Below the pieces are notes generated by a model. The model did not search any database. It saw only the letters and a list, made by a program, of their open reading frames with translations, and was not told where the DNA came from. Both the position numbers and the translations under genes were made by a program. 64,000 nt of DNA from Phycisphaerae bacterium (GTDB taxonomy: Bacteria > Planctomycetota > Phycisphaerae > UBA1845 > Fen-1342). The first letter of the stretch is position 1. The number at the start of each line of letters is the position of its first letter. Below, piece by piece: positions 24,901 to 33,157 of this stretch. The stretch covers positions 1-64,000 of the forward strand of contig JAUIEC010000008.1 of assembly GCA_030428945.1 (NCBI GenBank), in the 5' to 3' direction.

Positions 24901-26229
24901 GTGACCGTCAACGTCCGTCGCGACGCGCAGCCTGTGCGGCCCGATCCCGACCAGACCGAGTTCGCGATCACCAACGCCACGCTGCATCCGGTCTCCGGAC
25001 CCGCCATCCCGCGCGGCACGCTGCTGATCCGGGACGGAAGGATCGCCGGCCTCGGACCCGATGTCGCCATTCCCGCTTCCGCGACGATCATCGACGCCCG
25101 CGGCCAGCACGTGTATCCCGGACTGATCAACGCCGGCACCAACCTCGGCCTCTACGAGATCGGCGCCGTCGATGTCACCGTCGACACCAGCGGGCCCGGC
25201 ACGCTGCAGCCCGACCTGATGGCCGTCTCGGCCCTCAACCCCCATTCGGCCATGTTCGAGATCGCCCGCGCCGAGGGCATTACTACCGCCCTGATCGTCG
25301 CCAACGGTCCGCAGATCGCCGGGCAGGCCGGCCTGGTCGACCTCGCGGGCTGGTCCATGCCCGAGATGCTGATCGAGCCGCAGGTCGGCCTGGTCGTCAG
25401 TCTGCCGAGTCCGTCCACCGACCCGATCGTCCCCCGTTCACGCGAGCGCAGCCGCGGCGGGAACGGCGACGACGACCCGCTCGCCGAAATCGACCGCTTC
25501 TTCAAGGACGCCCGCCTGTACGCCGCCGCCCGCCAGGCCGGCGACGACGACGCCTTCCCGCCCGACGCTCGCCTGGATGCGATGATTCCGTACGTCATGC
25601 GACAGCGGCCCGTCCTGTTCCGGGCCACCGGCTACCGCCAGATCCTCGAAGCGATCCAGTTCGCCGACCGCCATGAACTGCAACCCGTGATCTTCGGTGG
25701 CCGCGACGCCTGGAAACTCGCCGACCTGCTGGCCGCCCGCGACATCCCGGTGATCTACGAAGGCACTTTCGCGATGCCGTCGCGCGTTCCGGGCCTCGGC
25801 AACGTCACCGACCGCTGGGACGGGCACTACCGCGGGCTCGCGACCCTGGCCGAAGCCGGCGTGCGGTTCTGCGTCTCGCGCCGCGATGCCGACCTCGCCA
25901 AGCTGGCCGCGACCGAGATCGGCTTCGCCGTCGCCCACGGCCTCGACCCCGACCGGGCCGTCCGGGCCCTGACCCTCGACGCGGCCGAGATCCTCGGACT
26001 CGATGACCGCGGGTCGCTCGAGGTCGGCAAGGTCGCCAACGTGATCGTCTGCAGCGACCACCCGGCCCAGGTCACCAACCGGATCGCGCACGTGTTCATC
26101 CGTGGCCGGCACCAGTCGACCGAAAGCAAGCACACCCGTGAAGCGGCCCGTTTCGCCGAGCGCCCGGCCCCGCCGCTGCCGCCGGTGCGGACGGACCTGG
26201 CGGGCCCGCCGTCGCAGTCCAGTCGGTAG
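21913..26229 (+). CDS. Three-segment secreted amidohydrolase with His-rich and acidic linker
   Basis: A 1,438-residue protein with a signal peptide (MKQVVCVLCTLLLSVTALHA). Three amidohydrolase-like segments follow one another: residues ~28-460, ~570-965 and ~1010-1425. Each begins AITNxTVVP/LENAHVLTITRG/AITNATLHPVSG with IRDGRI and ends in DADLAVFSGHPLD-type sequence. Only the middle segment keeps the metal-binding HxH (MIDPHAHS, His637 and His639), as well as HCYRNDE and the LHHVLEG, KSDSDD sites. The outer two have AGFIDGLTRTG and PGLINAGTNLG at that position, so they are probably non-catalytic. Residues ~493-507 are a run of DHGHGHNHGHNHGHG, followed by a strongly acidic stretch (~517-552). 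Both look like metal-handling linkers. The substrate is unknown, and the channel gene starts 4 bp after the stop. Confidence 0.85.
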   Translation: MKQVVCVLCTLLLSVTALHAADDLRGPLAITNVTVVPRPGEQITDAAVLIRDGRIVAVGRGLDLPPGTRVVDGQGGCAYAGFIDGLTRTGVRDPGLDAADERRVEGPAESVSDGPHVSMQAANRHGIFARRRVENLLDIEPDTFDKHRQAGFTTALVAPPSALLGGSASVFDLGHDPLRTSVIAPRYQTGSFTVPRRRELRQRGNYPGTLLGSIAHIRQTLLDADWYGQMRTHVQQHADGASLPYDPDLDRLQHLVGNRGRIVWQAGGQDEIRRALQLLGEFQLQPVIAGGRDAWQAHDALAAAAAPVLISLDLPKEPQKYKLAAGRLSRPPADGTILGRNWTRRPFYPEAAYQEAARQREALLANPQRLAEAGIAWAFCTDGRRNPADSLVAVRAFIDAGLTPDQAVAGLTVSAAEILDVADELGTLEPGKRGSVTVLSAPLGDEDARVTHVVVAGDLFEFPAEPKGRDKDRDSDKNDRPGRKETDGPDFDDHGHGHNHGHNHGHGTADAFVQVSEEDDDANQPDDEDADEAEEDEDEGDDESDDSDVPIDPLRTHVPAWEIETDAGRTADFDTGGSVLLENAHVLTITRGDLENTSILVEDGRIKAIGSTLTAGPDVTRIDLRGYVVMPGMIDPHAHSSVDAINEWTMSVTPEVRIGDVITHDDPVMFWALTGGLTTMHTMHGSANSIGGQNIILKNRYGRSIEHLPLENQNRTIKFALGENVKRPGLARRRSDNGAPRRFPGTRMGVEATMRRALAAGDRYRQDRARHAADRQAGRTVAPFRRDLRLEALADVLDGKLWVNCHCYRNDEILRLLSVAEDFGFRIAALHHVLEGYRVMPELLRHGCGTATFADWWAYKIEAYDAVPQNAGMLLQYGINSTIKSDSDDLIRHMNVEAAKCMKFSDLAPNDALRMVTINAAKLFGIDDRLGSIEVGKDADLAVFSGHPLDTFSRCVMTFVDGRAYFVHPDFDPHDPPPARPIKSFTPASDPAAKTPVTVNVRRDAQPVRPDPDQTEFAITNATLHPVSGPAIPRGTLLIRDGRIAGLGPDVAIPASATIIDARGQHVYPGLINAGTNLGLYEIGAVDVTVDTSGPGTLQPDLMAVSALNPHSAMFEIARAEGITTALIVANGPQIAGQAGLVDLAGWSMPEMLIEPQVGLVVSLPSPSTDPIVPRSRERSRGGNGDDDPLAEIDRFFKDARLYAAARQAGDDDAFPPDARLDAMIPYVMRQRPVLFRATGYRQILEAIQFADRHELQPVIFGGRDAWKLADLLAARDIPVIYEGTFAMPSRVPGLGNVTDRWDGHYRGLATLAEAGVRFCVSRRDADLAKLAATEIGFAVAHGLDPDRAVRALTLDAAEILGLDDRGSLEVGKVANVIVCSDHPAQVTNRIAHVFIRGRHQSTESKHTREAARFAERPAPPLPPVRTDLAGPPSQSSR

Positions 26230-26233
26230 ACGC

Positions 26234-27055
26234 ATGTCGACGCCCCTCGGAACACCGACGGCCGCCTGGCGGCGCAAGCTGCACGAGGTCATCTTTGAAG
26301 CGGAGACTCCGTCCGGCAAAGTCTTCGACATCGCGCTGCTGTTCACGATCCTGGCCAGCGTCCTGGTGGTCATGCTTGAGAGCGTCCCGAGCTACCGGGC
26401 CGACTACGCCACGCTGCTGCGCTCGATCGAGTGGTTCTTCACGATCATGTTCAGCATCGAGTACGTGCTGCGGATCGTGGCCGTGCAGCGTCCGCTGGCG
26501 TACATGCGCAGCTTCTTCGGGCTGGTCGATCTGTTCTCGATCATCCCGACCTTCGTCAGCCTGGTGCTGCCCGGCGCCCAGAGCCTGCTGGTCATCCGGG
26601 CCCTGCGCCTGCTGCGCGTCTTCCGCGTGCTGAAGATGGTCCGTTACCTCGACGAGAGCAGCCAGTTGCGGCGGGCGTTGTGGGCTTCGCGGCAGAAGAT
26701 CATCGTCTTCCTCGGCTTCATCGTCACGGCCGTCGTGATCTGCGGGTCACTGATGTACCTGATCGAAGGCCGCCAGTTCGCCAGCATTCCGCACGGGGTC
26801 TACTGGGCGATCGTCACGCTGACGACCGTCGGCTACGGCGACATCGCCCCGCAGACCGCCCTCGGGCGAATCATCGCCAGCGTCGTCATGCTGATGGGCT
26901 ACGGCGTCATCGCCGTCCCGACCGGCATCGTCACCGCCGCCCTGACCACCGAAACCCGCAAGACCCGCGTCACCACCGAAGCCTGCCCCGCCTGCTCCGC
27001 CGACGGCCACGACTACGACGCCAGACACTGCAAGTACTGCGGCGCGAAACTCTGA
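26234..27055 (+). CDS. Voltage-gated potassium channel with C-terminal zinc ribbon
   Basis: A 273-residue membrane protein of the six-helix Kv type. S1 begins FDIALLFTILASVLVVMLES, and S4 is ALRLLRVFRVLKMVRYLDES with spaced Arg and Lys voltage-sensing residues. The pore has the full selectivity filter TLTTVGYGDI, followed by S6 (IIASVVMLMGYGVIAVPTGIV). The C-terminus adds a short CPAC...HCKYCGAKL zinc ribbon (~248-273). It may sense or assemble the channel; such tails are not part of the core family. The ATG at 26234 lies 4 bp after the amidohydrolase stop codon, so the two genes are probably co-transcribed. It is likely a K+ channel, though ion selectivity is only inferred from GYG. Confidence 0.9.
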   Translation: MSTPLGTPTAAWRRKLHEVIFEAETPSGKVFDIALLFTILASVLVVMLESVPSYRADYATLLRSIEWFFTIMFSIEYVLRIVAVQRPLAYMRSFFGLVDLFSIIPTFVSLVLPGAQSLLVIRALRLLRVFRVLKMVRYLDESSQLRRALWASRQKIIVFLGFIVTAVVICGSLMYLIEGRQFASIPHGVYWAIVTLTTVGYGDIAPQTALGRIIASVVMLMGYGVIAVPTGIVTAALTTETRKTRVTTEACPACSADGHDYDARHCKYCGAKL

Positions 27056-27130
27056 CACGGGCCAGGGAGCAAGGGAGCCAGGGAGCAAGGGAGGGACCCG
27101 AGAGCGGGAAGAGTCACAGAGAAGAGCAGT
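27056..27130 (+). repeat. GAGCAAGG/GAGCCAGG short-repeat array after the channel gene
   Basis: Directly after the stop codon, period-8 units (AGGGAGCA, AGGGAGCC) run from about 27063 to 27095, purine-rich on the plus strand, the strand of the gene just ended. They lead into the first ~65-bp palindrome unit. Confidence 0.75.
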
Positions 27131-27425
27131 GTGGCACAGGCGTCCCGCCTGTGATCGGTGGGGACCCGAGAGCGGGGAGAGACACAGAGGGCAGTGTGGC
27201 ACAGGCGTCCCGCCTGTGACCGGTAAGGACCCGAGAGCGGGGGAGAGACACAGGGGGCAATGTGGCACAGGCGTCCCGCCTGTGATCGGTGGGGGGACCC
27301 GAGAGCGGGGAGAGACACAGAAGGCAATGTGGCACAGGCGTCCCGCCTGTGATCGGTAAGGACCCGAGAGCGGGGAGAGCCACAGGGGGCAGTGTGGCAC
27401 AGGCGTCCCGCCTGTGATCGGTAGC
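27131..27425 (+). repeat. Tandem array of five ~65-bp units with a 19-bp palindrome
   Basis: Copies start at GTGGCACAGG on 27131, 27196, 27262, 27329 and 27394, i.e. every 65-67 bp. Each unit is GTGGCACAGGCGTCCCGCCT plus GTGATCGGT, a GGACCCGAGAGCGGGG linker and AGAGACACAGAGGGCA. Inside is a hairpin CACAGGCG-TCC-CGCCTGTG. The linker is conserved too, so this is not a CRISPR array. A sixth, inverted core sits at 27499-27521. Confidence 0.9.
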
Positions 27426-27498
27426 GTTGCGAAACCCGGCAGAAACACTGTCAGAGCCGGCGACCCGTCGGAAGCCGGATGCGAGTTTGAAGTCCCAT

Positions 27499-27521
27499 CA
27501 CAGGCGGGACGCCTGTGCCAC
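27499..27521 (-). repeat. Inverted single copy of the 19-bp palindrome core
   Basis: CACAGGCGGGACGCCTGTGC followed by CAC, the reverse complement of the core of the five-unit array, 74 bp after its end. The sequence between (27426-27498) shows no gene. Confidence 0.85.
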
Positions 27522-27611
27522 AATGCTCATGTCTTATGTCTCATGTCATATGTTGGCATTTCTCAGTCTTCTGTTCCCTCTTCTCTGTTCCCTGTTCCCT
27601 GTTCCCTTCAG
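27522..27611 (-). repeat. GGGAACA short-repeat array at the end of the protease gene
   Basis: Read on the minus strand, units GGGAACA and AGAGAAG occupy 27565-27611 and stop just before the dockerin-protease stop codon; the purine-rich strand is the strand of that gene. The 40 bp before it hold CATATGTTGGCATTTCTCAG and no feature. Confidence 0.75.
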
Positions 27612-30600
27612 CTAAGGACACTCCCCCCCGTACGCCGCCAGCAACTCCGCCAGGTCGCGCAGGTCGATCACGCCGTCCTCGTCCAGGTCCCCGTACTCCG
27701 GCCCGAGCGCATCAAGCGCCCCGAAGTGCCGCAGCAGGATCACCAGGTCAAGCTCGTCGATCCGTCCGTTGCCGCTCAGATCGGCCGGGCAGGGCAGGTC
27801 CGTCACCCACAACTGGATGTCGTCCAGGTTCCAGCCGCCAAGCTGCACCACCTGGTTCGTCGGACCCAGCCCCCAGCGGACCTGCACCTGGTCGTCATCC
27901 GCGCCGACGAAGCCGCGCAGATCGTGCCGCTCCAGCTTCCATTCCTCGTCCGCGACCACCAGGTTGTCACGCAGCGGCCAGACCAGGTCCCAGATCACAC
28001 CGTCGGTCGAGACCTCCAGCGTCACCTCGTCGTTGAAGTCCTTGTGCAACCACCGGTGGAACTGCACCAGCGGAGCACTCCGCCCTCGCAGCGGCAGTAC
28101 GCCGGTCGTCAGGTACCGCGGTTCGGTCAGCCCCGGCGGATAGTCGCCCCCCAACGCGTACCCGAAGACATTCTCGCCCGTGTGCGCCGCGTTCGGGTCC
28201 GTGCTCCCCGTTCCCGACGGCAGCGGACCGAACGCCCAGCCCGCCTCACGCTGCCAGCCCGGGTCCGTGTCCAGCGGAAAGTCATGCAGCACAACCCGGT
28301 TGTCGATCGTCACCTCCATCGCCGCGGGCACGCTCCGCTGCGCACCGTTGTCGGTCGCGAACGCAAAGCCGTCCTCACCCAGCGTCCGCGGGGCCGGGAA
28401 GTACCGCACGATGTTGCCGCCTTCACGCAGCGTGTACGGCACCGTCGCGATCTGGCCGCCACCCGGATCGTTCAGCGTCCCCCGCCGCGGCAGGCTCGTG
28501 ATCACGTACGACAGCGGCTTGTCACGCGGATCCACACCCGACAGTTCGATCTCGGCCATCGTCGCCCGATGCGTGCTGACCCGGTCCCGCAGCGCCAGCG
28601 GTTCGGTACTCGCCCGCACGCGTACGTCGTCCACGAACCAGTCGTCGAACGGACCCAGGTCACCGCGGCTGACGAATCGCAACTGGAAACCCGCGTGCAG
28701 CGCCGCGTCCGGCAGGTACACCTGGTCGCGGACGAATGCCGTCGCCTCACCGTCCCCGTCGTACTCCAGCAGCGTCTGCCAACTGCCCGAGTCCATCCGC
28801 CCCTCGATCGCGAACCGGGCCAGCGGCCCCGGCGCAGCGCCCCGACCGCCCGCCTGCCACTCGTACTCCAACAGCACCGGCCCGGCCCCCGCCAGGTCCA
28901 GTCGCGTACTCTCGATCCGGTCACCCTGCGCCGGATCGCCGTTCAGACGCAACGCACGCAACCCGCTCGGCGGCCCATCCGCCAGGGCGCTGATCGTCGC
29001 CCCGGCCACCTCCTCCCAGCGGTTCGGATCCAGCACGCCCGACTCGAAACCGTCCCGGAACGGCAGCCCGCGCGTCGCCAGCAGCGTCACCCGGACCTCG
29101 GCCGGCGATGAAGTCGCACCCAGGTCGTTCTCGACCTCGTACGACCACGCCTCGCTGCCCACCCGCGCGGGATCGGGTTCATAGGTCAGCCCCACCGGCC
29201 CGGGCGGAAAGCGGATCGGCAGGTCGGCGGTCGACAGCAGCCCGCCGGTCGCGTTCCACCGCAGCGGCTGTGTCGGCAGGCTTCGCAACGTGAAGGTCGG
29301 CACCCGGTTCGGCTCATCGAGCGCGTTCAGCGGTACCGTCACCGCCTGACCCTGCAGGGCCGTTCGCGCGTAAGCCAGCGCCAGCGGCAGGGGCGGAGTG
29401 CTGCAGCCGAGCAACGCCGAGAAATCCACCGGCACCAGGTCGATCGGCTTTCCGCCCCCGGCCGAAATCCCCGTAATGCCGTAGAACGCCTCGGTCCGGC
29501 GATAGCTCAACTCCACCTCGCCGTTGAACAGCAGCCCGATCTGGAACGTGTTCAGCGCCGTCGGCTGTCCCAGCGTCGGAACTCGCTGCCAGGTCACCGC
29601 CACCCGATCGTCAAGCTGCTCCCACCGAATCGAACCGCCGCTGTTCGGATCCAGCGCCGTCATCAGCGCCGAGACCCGCGGAATCGCGTAGTGCCCCTCG
29701 AAACCTCCCGGAACGACCGTGCCCTGGCCGAGCGACACGTACCCGTCCGTTCCGACGATCACCCGGTCATAGGCCCGCTCGTACAGCGTCACCAGTTTGC
29801 CGTCCGCCAGCGGAATCGAAACGAACCCGCCGTTCGGAATCGACAGCGGCACGCCGCCGCCCGGCGCCACCGGCAGACTCCCGATCGGTACCGTGCAGGC
29901 CGTGTAGCCGCCCGCGCCGTCCGGCGTGAAGCGCACCTGCCGGTCCCGCAGGTCAAAGTCGAACAGGAACTCCTCCGCATAGTGCCGCGTCGACGGCGGC
30001 GTCGTGACCGCGAAACAGCCTCCGCCGTTGTCGGCCACCGCGCCCTGCCCGCTCTCGGTCTCGGCCCGCACGCGGAACCGCGTCGTCGTGCCCGGCCCCA
30101 GGTCGCGAAGCACGACGTCGTGCGTTCCCGCCAGCAGCGTGCCGACCGCCTGCAGTCCCGCGCCGCCGCAGGTCGCCGCGTATTCGATCAGCACCCGCGC
30201 GGCCCGCGACGTCGTCACCCGCACCGTCGCCCGCGTCGGTTCGATTGTCAGCACCTCGACCGCGTCAATCGTCAGCGGCCCGCACTGCACCCGGCTGACC
30301 GCCGTCTGTTCAAGCCCGGAAGCCGCGTCCTCGTAGCGGATCGTCAGCGTGTCGCCGTCCGACACCGCCAGCCCGTTCTGACCGCTCTCGTCCAGTTGCA
30401 GACTGCCGCGATAGCACGCCCGGTTCGGGTCGGCCGCCAGCGCCACGACCCGGCCCGCCGGATCACTGTCGGACGAGACCATCGCCGCCAGCGGACCGCC
30501 GCCCGCGGCGCAGTCCGTGACCTCGACCACCACCTCGTCGCCGCAGTCGTACGCATCGTCGACGAACCCCGGCACCGCCCGCGGCGGACACGTTAACAGC

Positions 30601-32576
30601 GGCAGCGTGCTGTGCAGCCCGAAACGCTGCCCGCCCTCCGGGATCGACCAGCCGACCACCTCGATTCGGTACACCCCCGCGGCCGGGGCGGCCACCAGCA
30701 CCTGTTCCATGTTGTTGACCCGGTCCGCCTGAACCTGCACGGCCGGCGCATCCGGTCGCAGCGGATCCAGGTTCCACGGCCAGTGCCGCGTCCCGTCCGG
30801 ACCGATCACCCGCAGGTCCAGATCGTTGACCAGGTTCGGCACCACGTTGAACGCGCCCGGCGGATCGTCCCACGCCAGCGTCAGCTTCAGCGGACCACCG
30901 CCCGCCGCAACCTCGACGAACATCCGGCGCACCGTGCGGTCCGTTACCCGACCCTCGGTCCAGTTCCCGCTTCGCAGCGCCGCCAGCGCCGCTTCGGCCT
31001 GCACCGCGCCGTAGCCCGAGCGATAGTCCGGCCCGATCTGCTCCAGGTCGCGGGCGGTGTGCGCCAGCAGCGCCCGCTGCGTGGCCGGCAGGGGATCCGC
31101 CTCCGTCGGACGCAGCAGGCGCCCCTCCTGGATCAGCAGCGACAGCAGACCCGTCACCACCGGGCTGGACATCGAGGTGCCGCACAGCGTGCCGTACGTG
31201 TTGCCCAGCACCGCCGAGGTCACGCCCAGGTCGTCGTTGCTCTGACAGCCCGGCGCGCAGACGTCCGGCCGAATCCGCCCGTCGTCGGTCGGCCCCCAAC
31301 TGCTGAACGTCGTCAGCGAGTCGTTGTTCGCATTCAGCGCACCAACCGTGATCGTGTTCTTGTTGCCGGCCGGCGGCGAAGTGCTGTAGTAATCCCCGAA
31401 CCCCTCGACGTCGCACCGCGCGCTGGCCCGCTCGTTCCCGGCCGCGAAGACGACCACCAGCGGGCGCCCGAGGCTTCCGCGGACGATGCCGTCGTACAAC
31501 GCCGCCGCCACGCCGTAGTCGCCCTGAATCTCGCACGGAAAACCGCTCGATTCGGTGTTCGTCCCCAGCGAGTTGTTCGCCACGTCCGCGCCGAAAGCGT
31601 TGATCGCCAGGTCATAGTCCGCCTCGATGTCGGCCGGATCCAGGTAGAAGAAGATCTCGTTCGGATCAATCGTCAGCCCGGCCGACACCAGCGTCACGTT
31701 CGGCGCCATTCCCCGGTACCGCCCGTCGCTCAGCACGCCGTTGCCGCCGACCGTCGCGGCCACGTGCGTCGAGTGCACGACCGCTCCGGCATCGTCGATC
31801 GCGGTCAGACGTCCCCCGAAGTCCGGATGCTGCGCCAGGCCAAGCCCCGAGTCGAAGATGAAAGCCGTCACGCCGCTGCCGTCCAGGTGACCCTCGACCG
31901 CCTGCAATGCCTCGACCCCGGACGCTGTCCGCGACTGGTCGTTGGTTGCGTCGAGCGGCGGCGCGGCCGGCTCGATCCACTGCACGGCATCGACCGCCGC
32001 CAGGTCCGCGATCCGATCCAGCGGCGCCTCGACGACCAGTACCGGCAGGCTTCGCAACTGCCGCCGGACCCGCGCTCCGAGCGCTTCCAGCCGGGCCCGC
32101 AGAGCATGATCAACCTGCACATCACGGTGGCACGCCACGTACAGCGGAACCTGCGCCTGCAGCCCCGGCAGCCCGCGCCGGTGCCACGCCAGCAGATCAG
32201 CCGGATTCGTCGCCAGCAGCGGATGCAGCTTCTGCGCCGTCCGGATTCGTTCGATGCGGGCCTCCGCCAGCGCCACCGGCATCGGCGGTGTGACGTTGGC
32301 CGTCAGCCCGACGAAGTACGCGTTCTCACCCAGCGGATCGAGCACGCGAACCCCGGCCGTCGCGAGCGCGTCGCGGTCACCGGCCGATACGCGCCCGGCG
32401 AAGCGGACGACGAAGTGCCGCTCTCCGTCCCGGGCCAGGTCCGACAGACCCTCGGCCGGAACCGACCCGCCGGCGGGACCGGCGGCATTGCGCCAGCCAG
32501 GCGCGGCCATCGGCTGCGCGAAACCCGTCGCGGCCAGCCCGAGCAGCAGCAGGGCGGCGGAAAGCATCGAACGCAC
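27612..32576 (-). CDS. Giant secreted subtilisin-type (S8) protease with C-terminal dockerin repeat
   Basis: A 1,654-residue protein beginning with a signal peptide (RSMLSAALLLLGLAATGFA). The GTG at 32576 is chosen because a GGAG motif lies 9 nt upstream, too far from the ATG at 32567. Residues ~50-225 resemble an inhibitor-like propeptide. The S8 catalytic domain follows, with Asp242 (FIFDSGLG), His271 (HSTHVAATVGG) and Ser468 (GTSMSSPVVTG), and an NNSLGTN oxyanion region. After this come proprotein/jelly-roll-like domains, fibronectin-like and laminin-like beta domains. The last ~59 residues are a dockerin-type I pair (DLSGNGRIDELDLVILL and DLDEDGVIDLRDLAELL). It is likely cell-surface or extracellular. 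It is divergent from the RHS gene. Confidence 0.9.
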   Translation of the reverse strand: MRSMLSAALLLLGLAATGFAQPMAAPGWRNAAGPAGGSVPAEGLSDLARDGERHFVVRFAGRVSAGDRDALATAGVRVLDPLGENAYFVGLTANVTPPMPVALAEARIERIRTAQKLHPLLATNPADLLAWHRRGLPGLQAQVPLYVACHRDVQVDHALRARLEALGARVRRQLRSLPVLVVEAPLDRIADLAAVDAVQWIEPAAPPLDATNDQSRTASGVEALQAVEGHLDGSGVTAFIFDSGLGLAQHPDFGGRLTAIDDAGAVVHSTHVAATVGGNGVLSDGRYRGMAPNVTLVSAGLTIDPNEIFFYLDPADIEADYDLAINAFGADVANNSLGTNTESSGFPCEIQGDYGVAAALYDGIVRGSLGRPLVVVFAAGNERASARCDVEGFGDYYSTSPPAGNKNTITVGALNANNDSLTTFSSWGPTDDGRIRPDVCAPGCQSNDDLGVTSAVLGNTYGTLCGTSMSSPVVTGLLSLLIQEGRLLRPTEADPLPATQRALLAHTARDLEQIGPDYRSGYGAVQAEAALAALRSGNWTEGRVTDRTVRRMFVEVAAGGGPLKLTLAWDDPPGAFNVVPNLVNDLDLRVIGPDGTRHWPWNLDPLRPDAPAVQVQADRVNNMEQVLVAAPAAGVYRIEVVGWSIPEGGQRFGLHSTLPLLTCPPRAVPGFVDDAYDCGDEVVVEVTDCAAGGGPLAAMVSSDSDPAGRVVALAADPNRACYRGSLQLDESGQNGLAVSDGDTLTIRYEDAASGLEQTAVSRVQCGPLTIDAVEVLTIEPTRATVRVTTSRAARVLIEYAATCGGAGLQAVGTLLAGTHDVVLRDLGPGTTTRFRVRAETESGQGAVADNGGGCFAVTTPPSTRHYAEEFLFDFDLRDRQVRFTPDGAGGYTACTVPIGSLPVAPGGGVPLSIPNGGFVSIPLADGKLVTLYERAYDRVIVGTDGYVSLGQGTVVPGGFEGHYAIPRVSALMTALDPNSGGSIRWEQLDDRVAVTWQRVPTLGQPTALNTFQIGLLFNGEVELSYRRTEAFYGITGISAGGGKPIDLVPVDFSALLGCSTPPLPLALAYARTALQGQAVTVPLNALDEPNRVPTFTLRSLPTQPLRWNATGGLLSTADLPIRFPPGPVGLTYEPDPARVGSEAWSYEVENDLGATSSPAEVRVTLLATRGLPFRDGFESGVLDPNRWEEVAGATISALADGPPSGLRALRLNGDPAQGDRIESTRLDLAGAGPVLLEYEWQAGGRGAAPGPLARFAIEGRMDSGSWQTLLEYDGDGEATAFVRDQVYLPDAALHAGFQLRFVSRGDLGPFDDWFVDDVRVRASTEPLALRDRVSTHRATMAEIELSGVDPRDKPLSYVITSLPRRGTLNDPGGGQIATVPYTLREGGNIVRYFPAPRTLGEDGFAFATDNGAQRSVPAAMEVTIDNRVVLHDFPLDTDPGWQREAGWAFGPLPSGTGSTDPNAAHTGENVFGYALGGDYPPGLTEPRYLTTGVLPLRGRSAPLVQFHRWLHKDFNDEVTLEVSTDGVIWDLVWPLRDNLVVADEEWKLERHDLRGFVGADDDQVQVRWGLGPTNQVVQLGGWNLDDIQLWVTDLPCPADLSGNGRIDELDLVILLRHFGALDALGPEYGDLDEDGVIDLRDLAELLAAYGGECP

Positions 32577-33157
32577 GTCAGGAATCTCCAGGGGGCCCCC
32601 GGCAACCGACTCGGGCATCCGGCAGAATCCCGACCCGTCACCGGGGCACCATTGTAGTCTGCCCAGGTGCAAGTTCACCCGACAATTCCGGCCACGGCCG
32701 GGGGACGGCGCACCTGCTTACCTGCTCACTTGAATGGGAATAGCAAAGGGGCAGCCGGCTCGCCCGACTGCCCCTCGCGGATCATCCCGCCGCCGCTCCC
32801 AGCGGATGGATGATGACATACGACTCGGAACCCGAAAGCGCCACCGCAGGCCGCGCCCTCAATCACTCCTTCACGCCTTCGCCTTTTCGCTGCATACCGG
32901 GCGGGAATCCACCCGCCGCCAGCTTAGTCCCCGGGTGCCCGAAAGTCACTGCGAAAACACCACGCTGCTGCACAAATGCATCGCTACGGCACTCACGCAC
33001 CGCGCGACGCACCTCGGACGCGGCTCGGCACTGCCCCTTTTTTTTCCGCCCGCCGACAGACCCGCCGTAGCCTGCCCGCTCCTTTCAGGACCCCGGTCGG
33101 CCGCGGGGAGAGTGGACCCGCTGCCGGCCGGTCACTTCGTTACCGGGGGGTAACCTT
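32577..33157. other. Divergent intergenic region between two giant secreted-protein genes
   Basis: A 581-bp gap without a convincing gene. It holds short AAGCAGGT/AAGTGAGC repeats (minus-strand sense, 32707-32731), a perfect 8-bp stem AGGGGCAG/CTGCCCCT (32747-32775, 13-nt loop), a GTGAAGGAG-like remnant (32862-32886), a T9 tract (33039-33047) and a hairpin over the RHS start. It must contain the promoters of both genes; none is obvious. Confidence 0.6.
33139..33154 (+). promoter_or_regulatory. Hairpin over the ribosome site of the RHS gene
   Basis: GTTACC-GGGG-GGTAAC is a perfect 6-bp stem with a four-G loop, ending 3 nt before the ATG at 33158. The G-run is the only Shine-Dalgarno-like sequence, so pairing would limit its access. 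Confidence 0.45.

Noticed and set aside
27131-27425. CRISPR-like regularly spaced palindromic repeat
   Set aside because: The 'spacers' between the palindromes are conserved among units and no cas genes are near, so it is an ordinary tandem repeat.
30612-32657. 681-codon plus-strand frame inside the S8 protease gene
   Set aside because: It consists of Arg/Gln/His/Val-rich shadow residues, without motifs, opposite a gene with an intact catalytic triad.
32734-33153. 139-codon frame upstream of the RHS gene
   Set aside because: Composition is Arg/Pro/Ser/Thr-rich, there is no ribosome site, and it ends at the RHS start; it has no conserved look.
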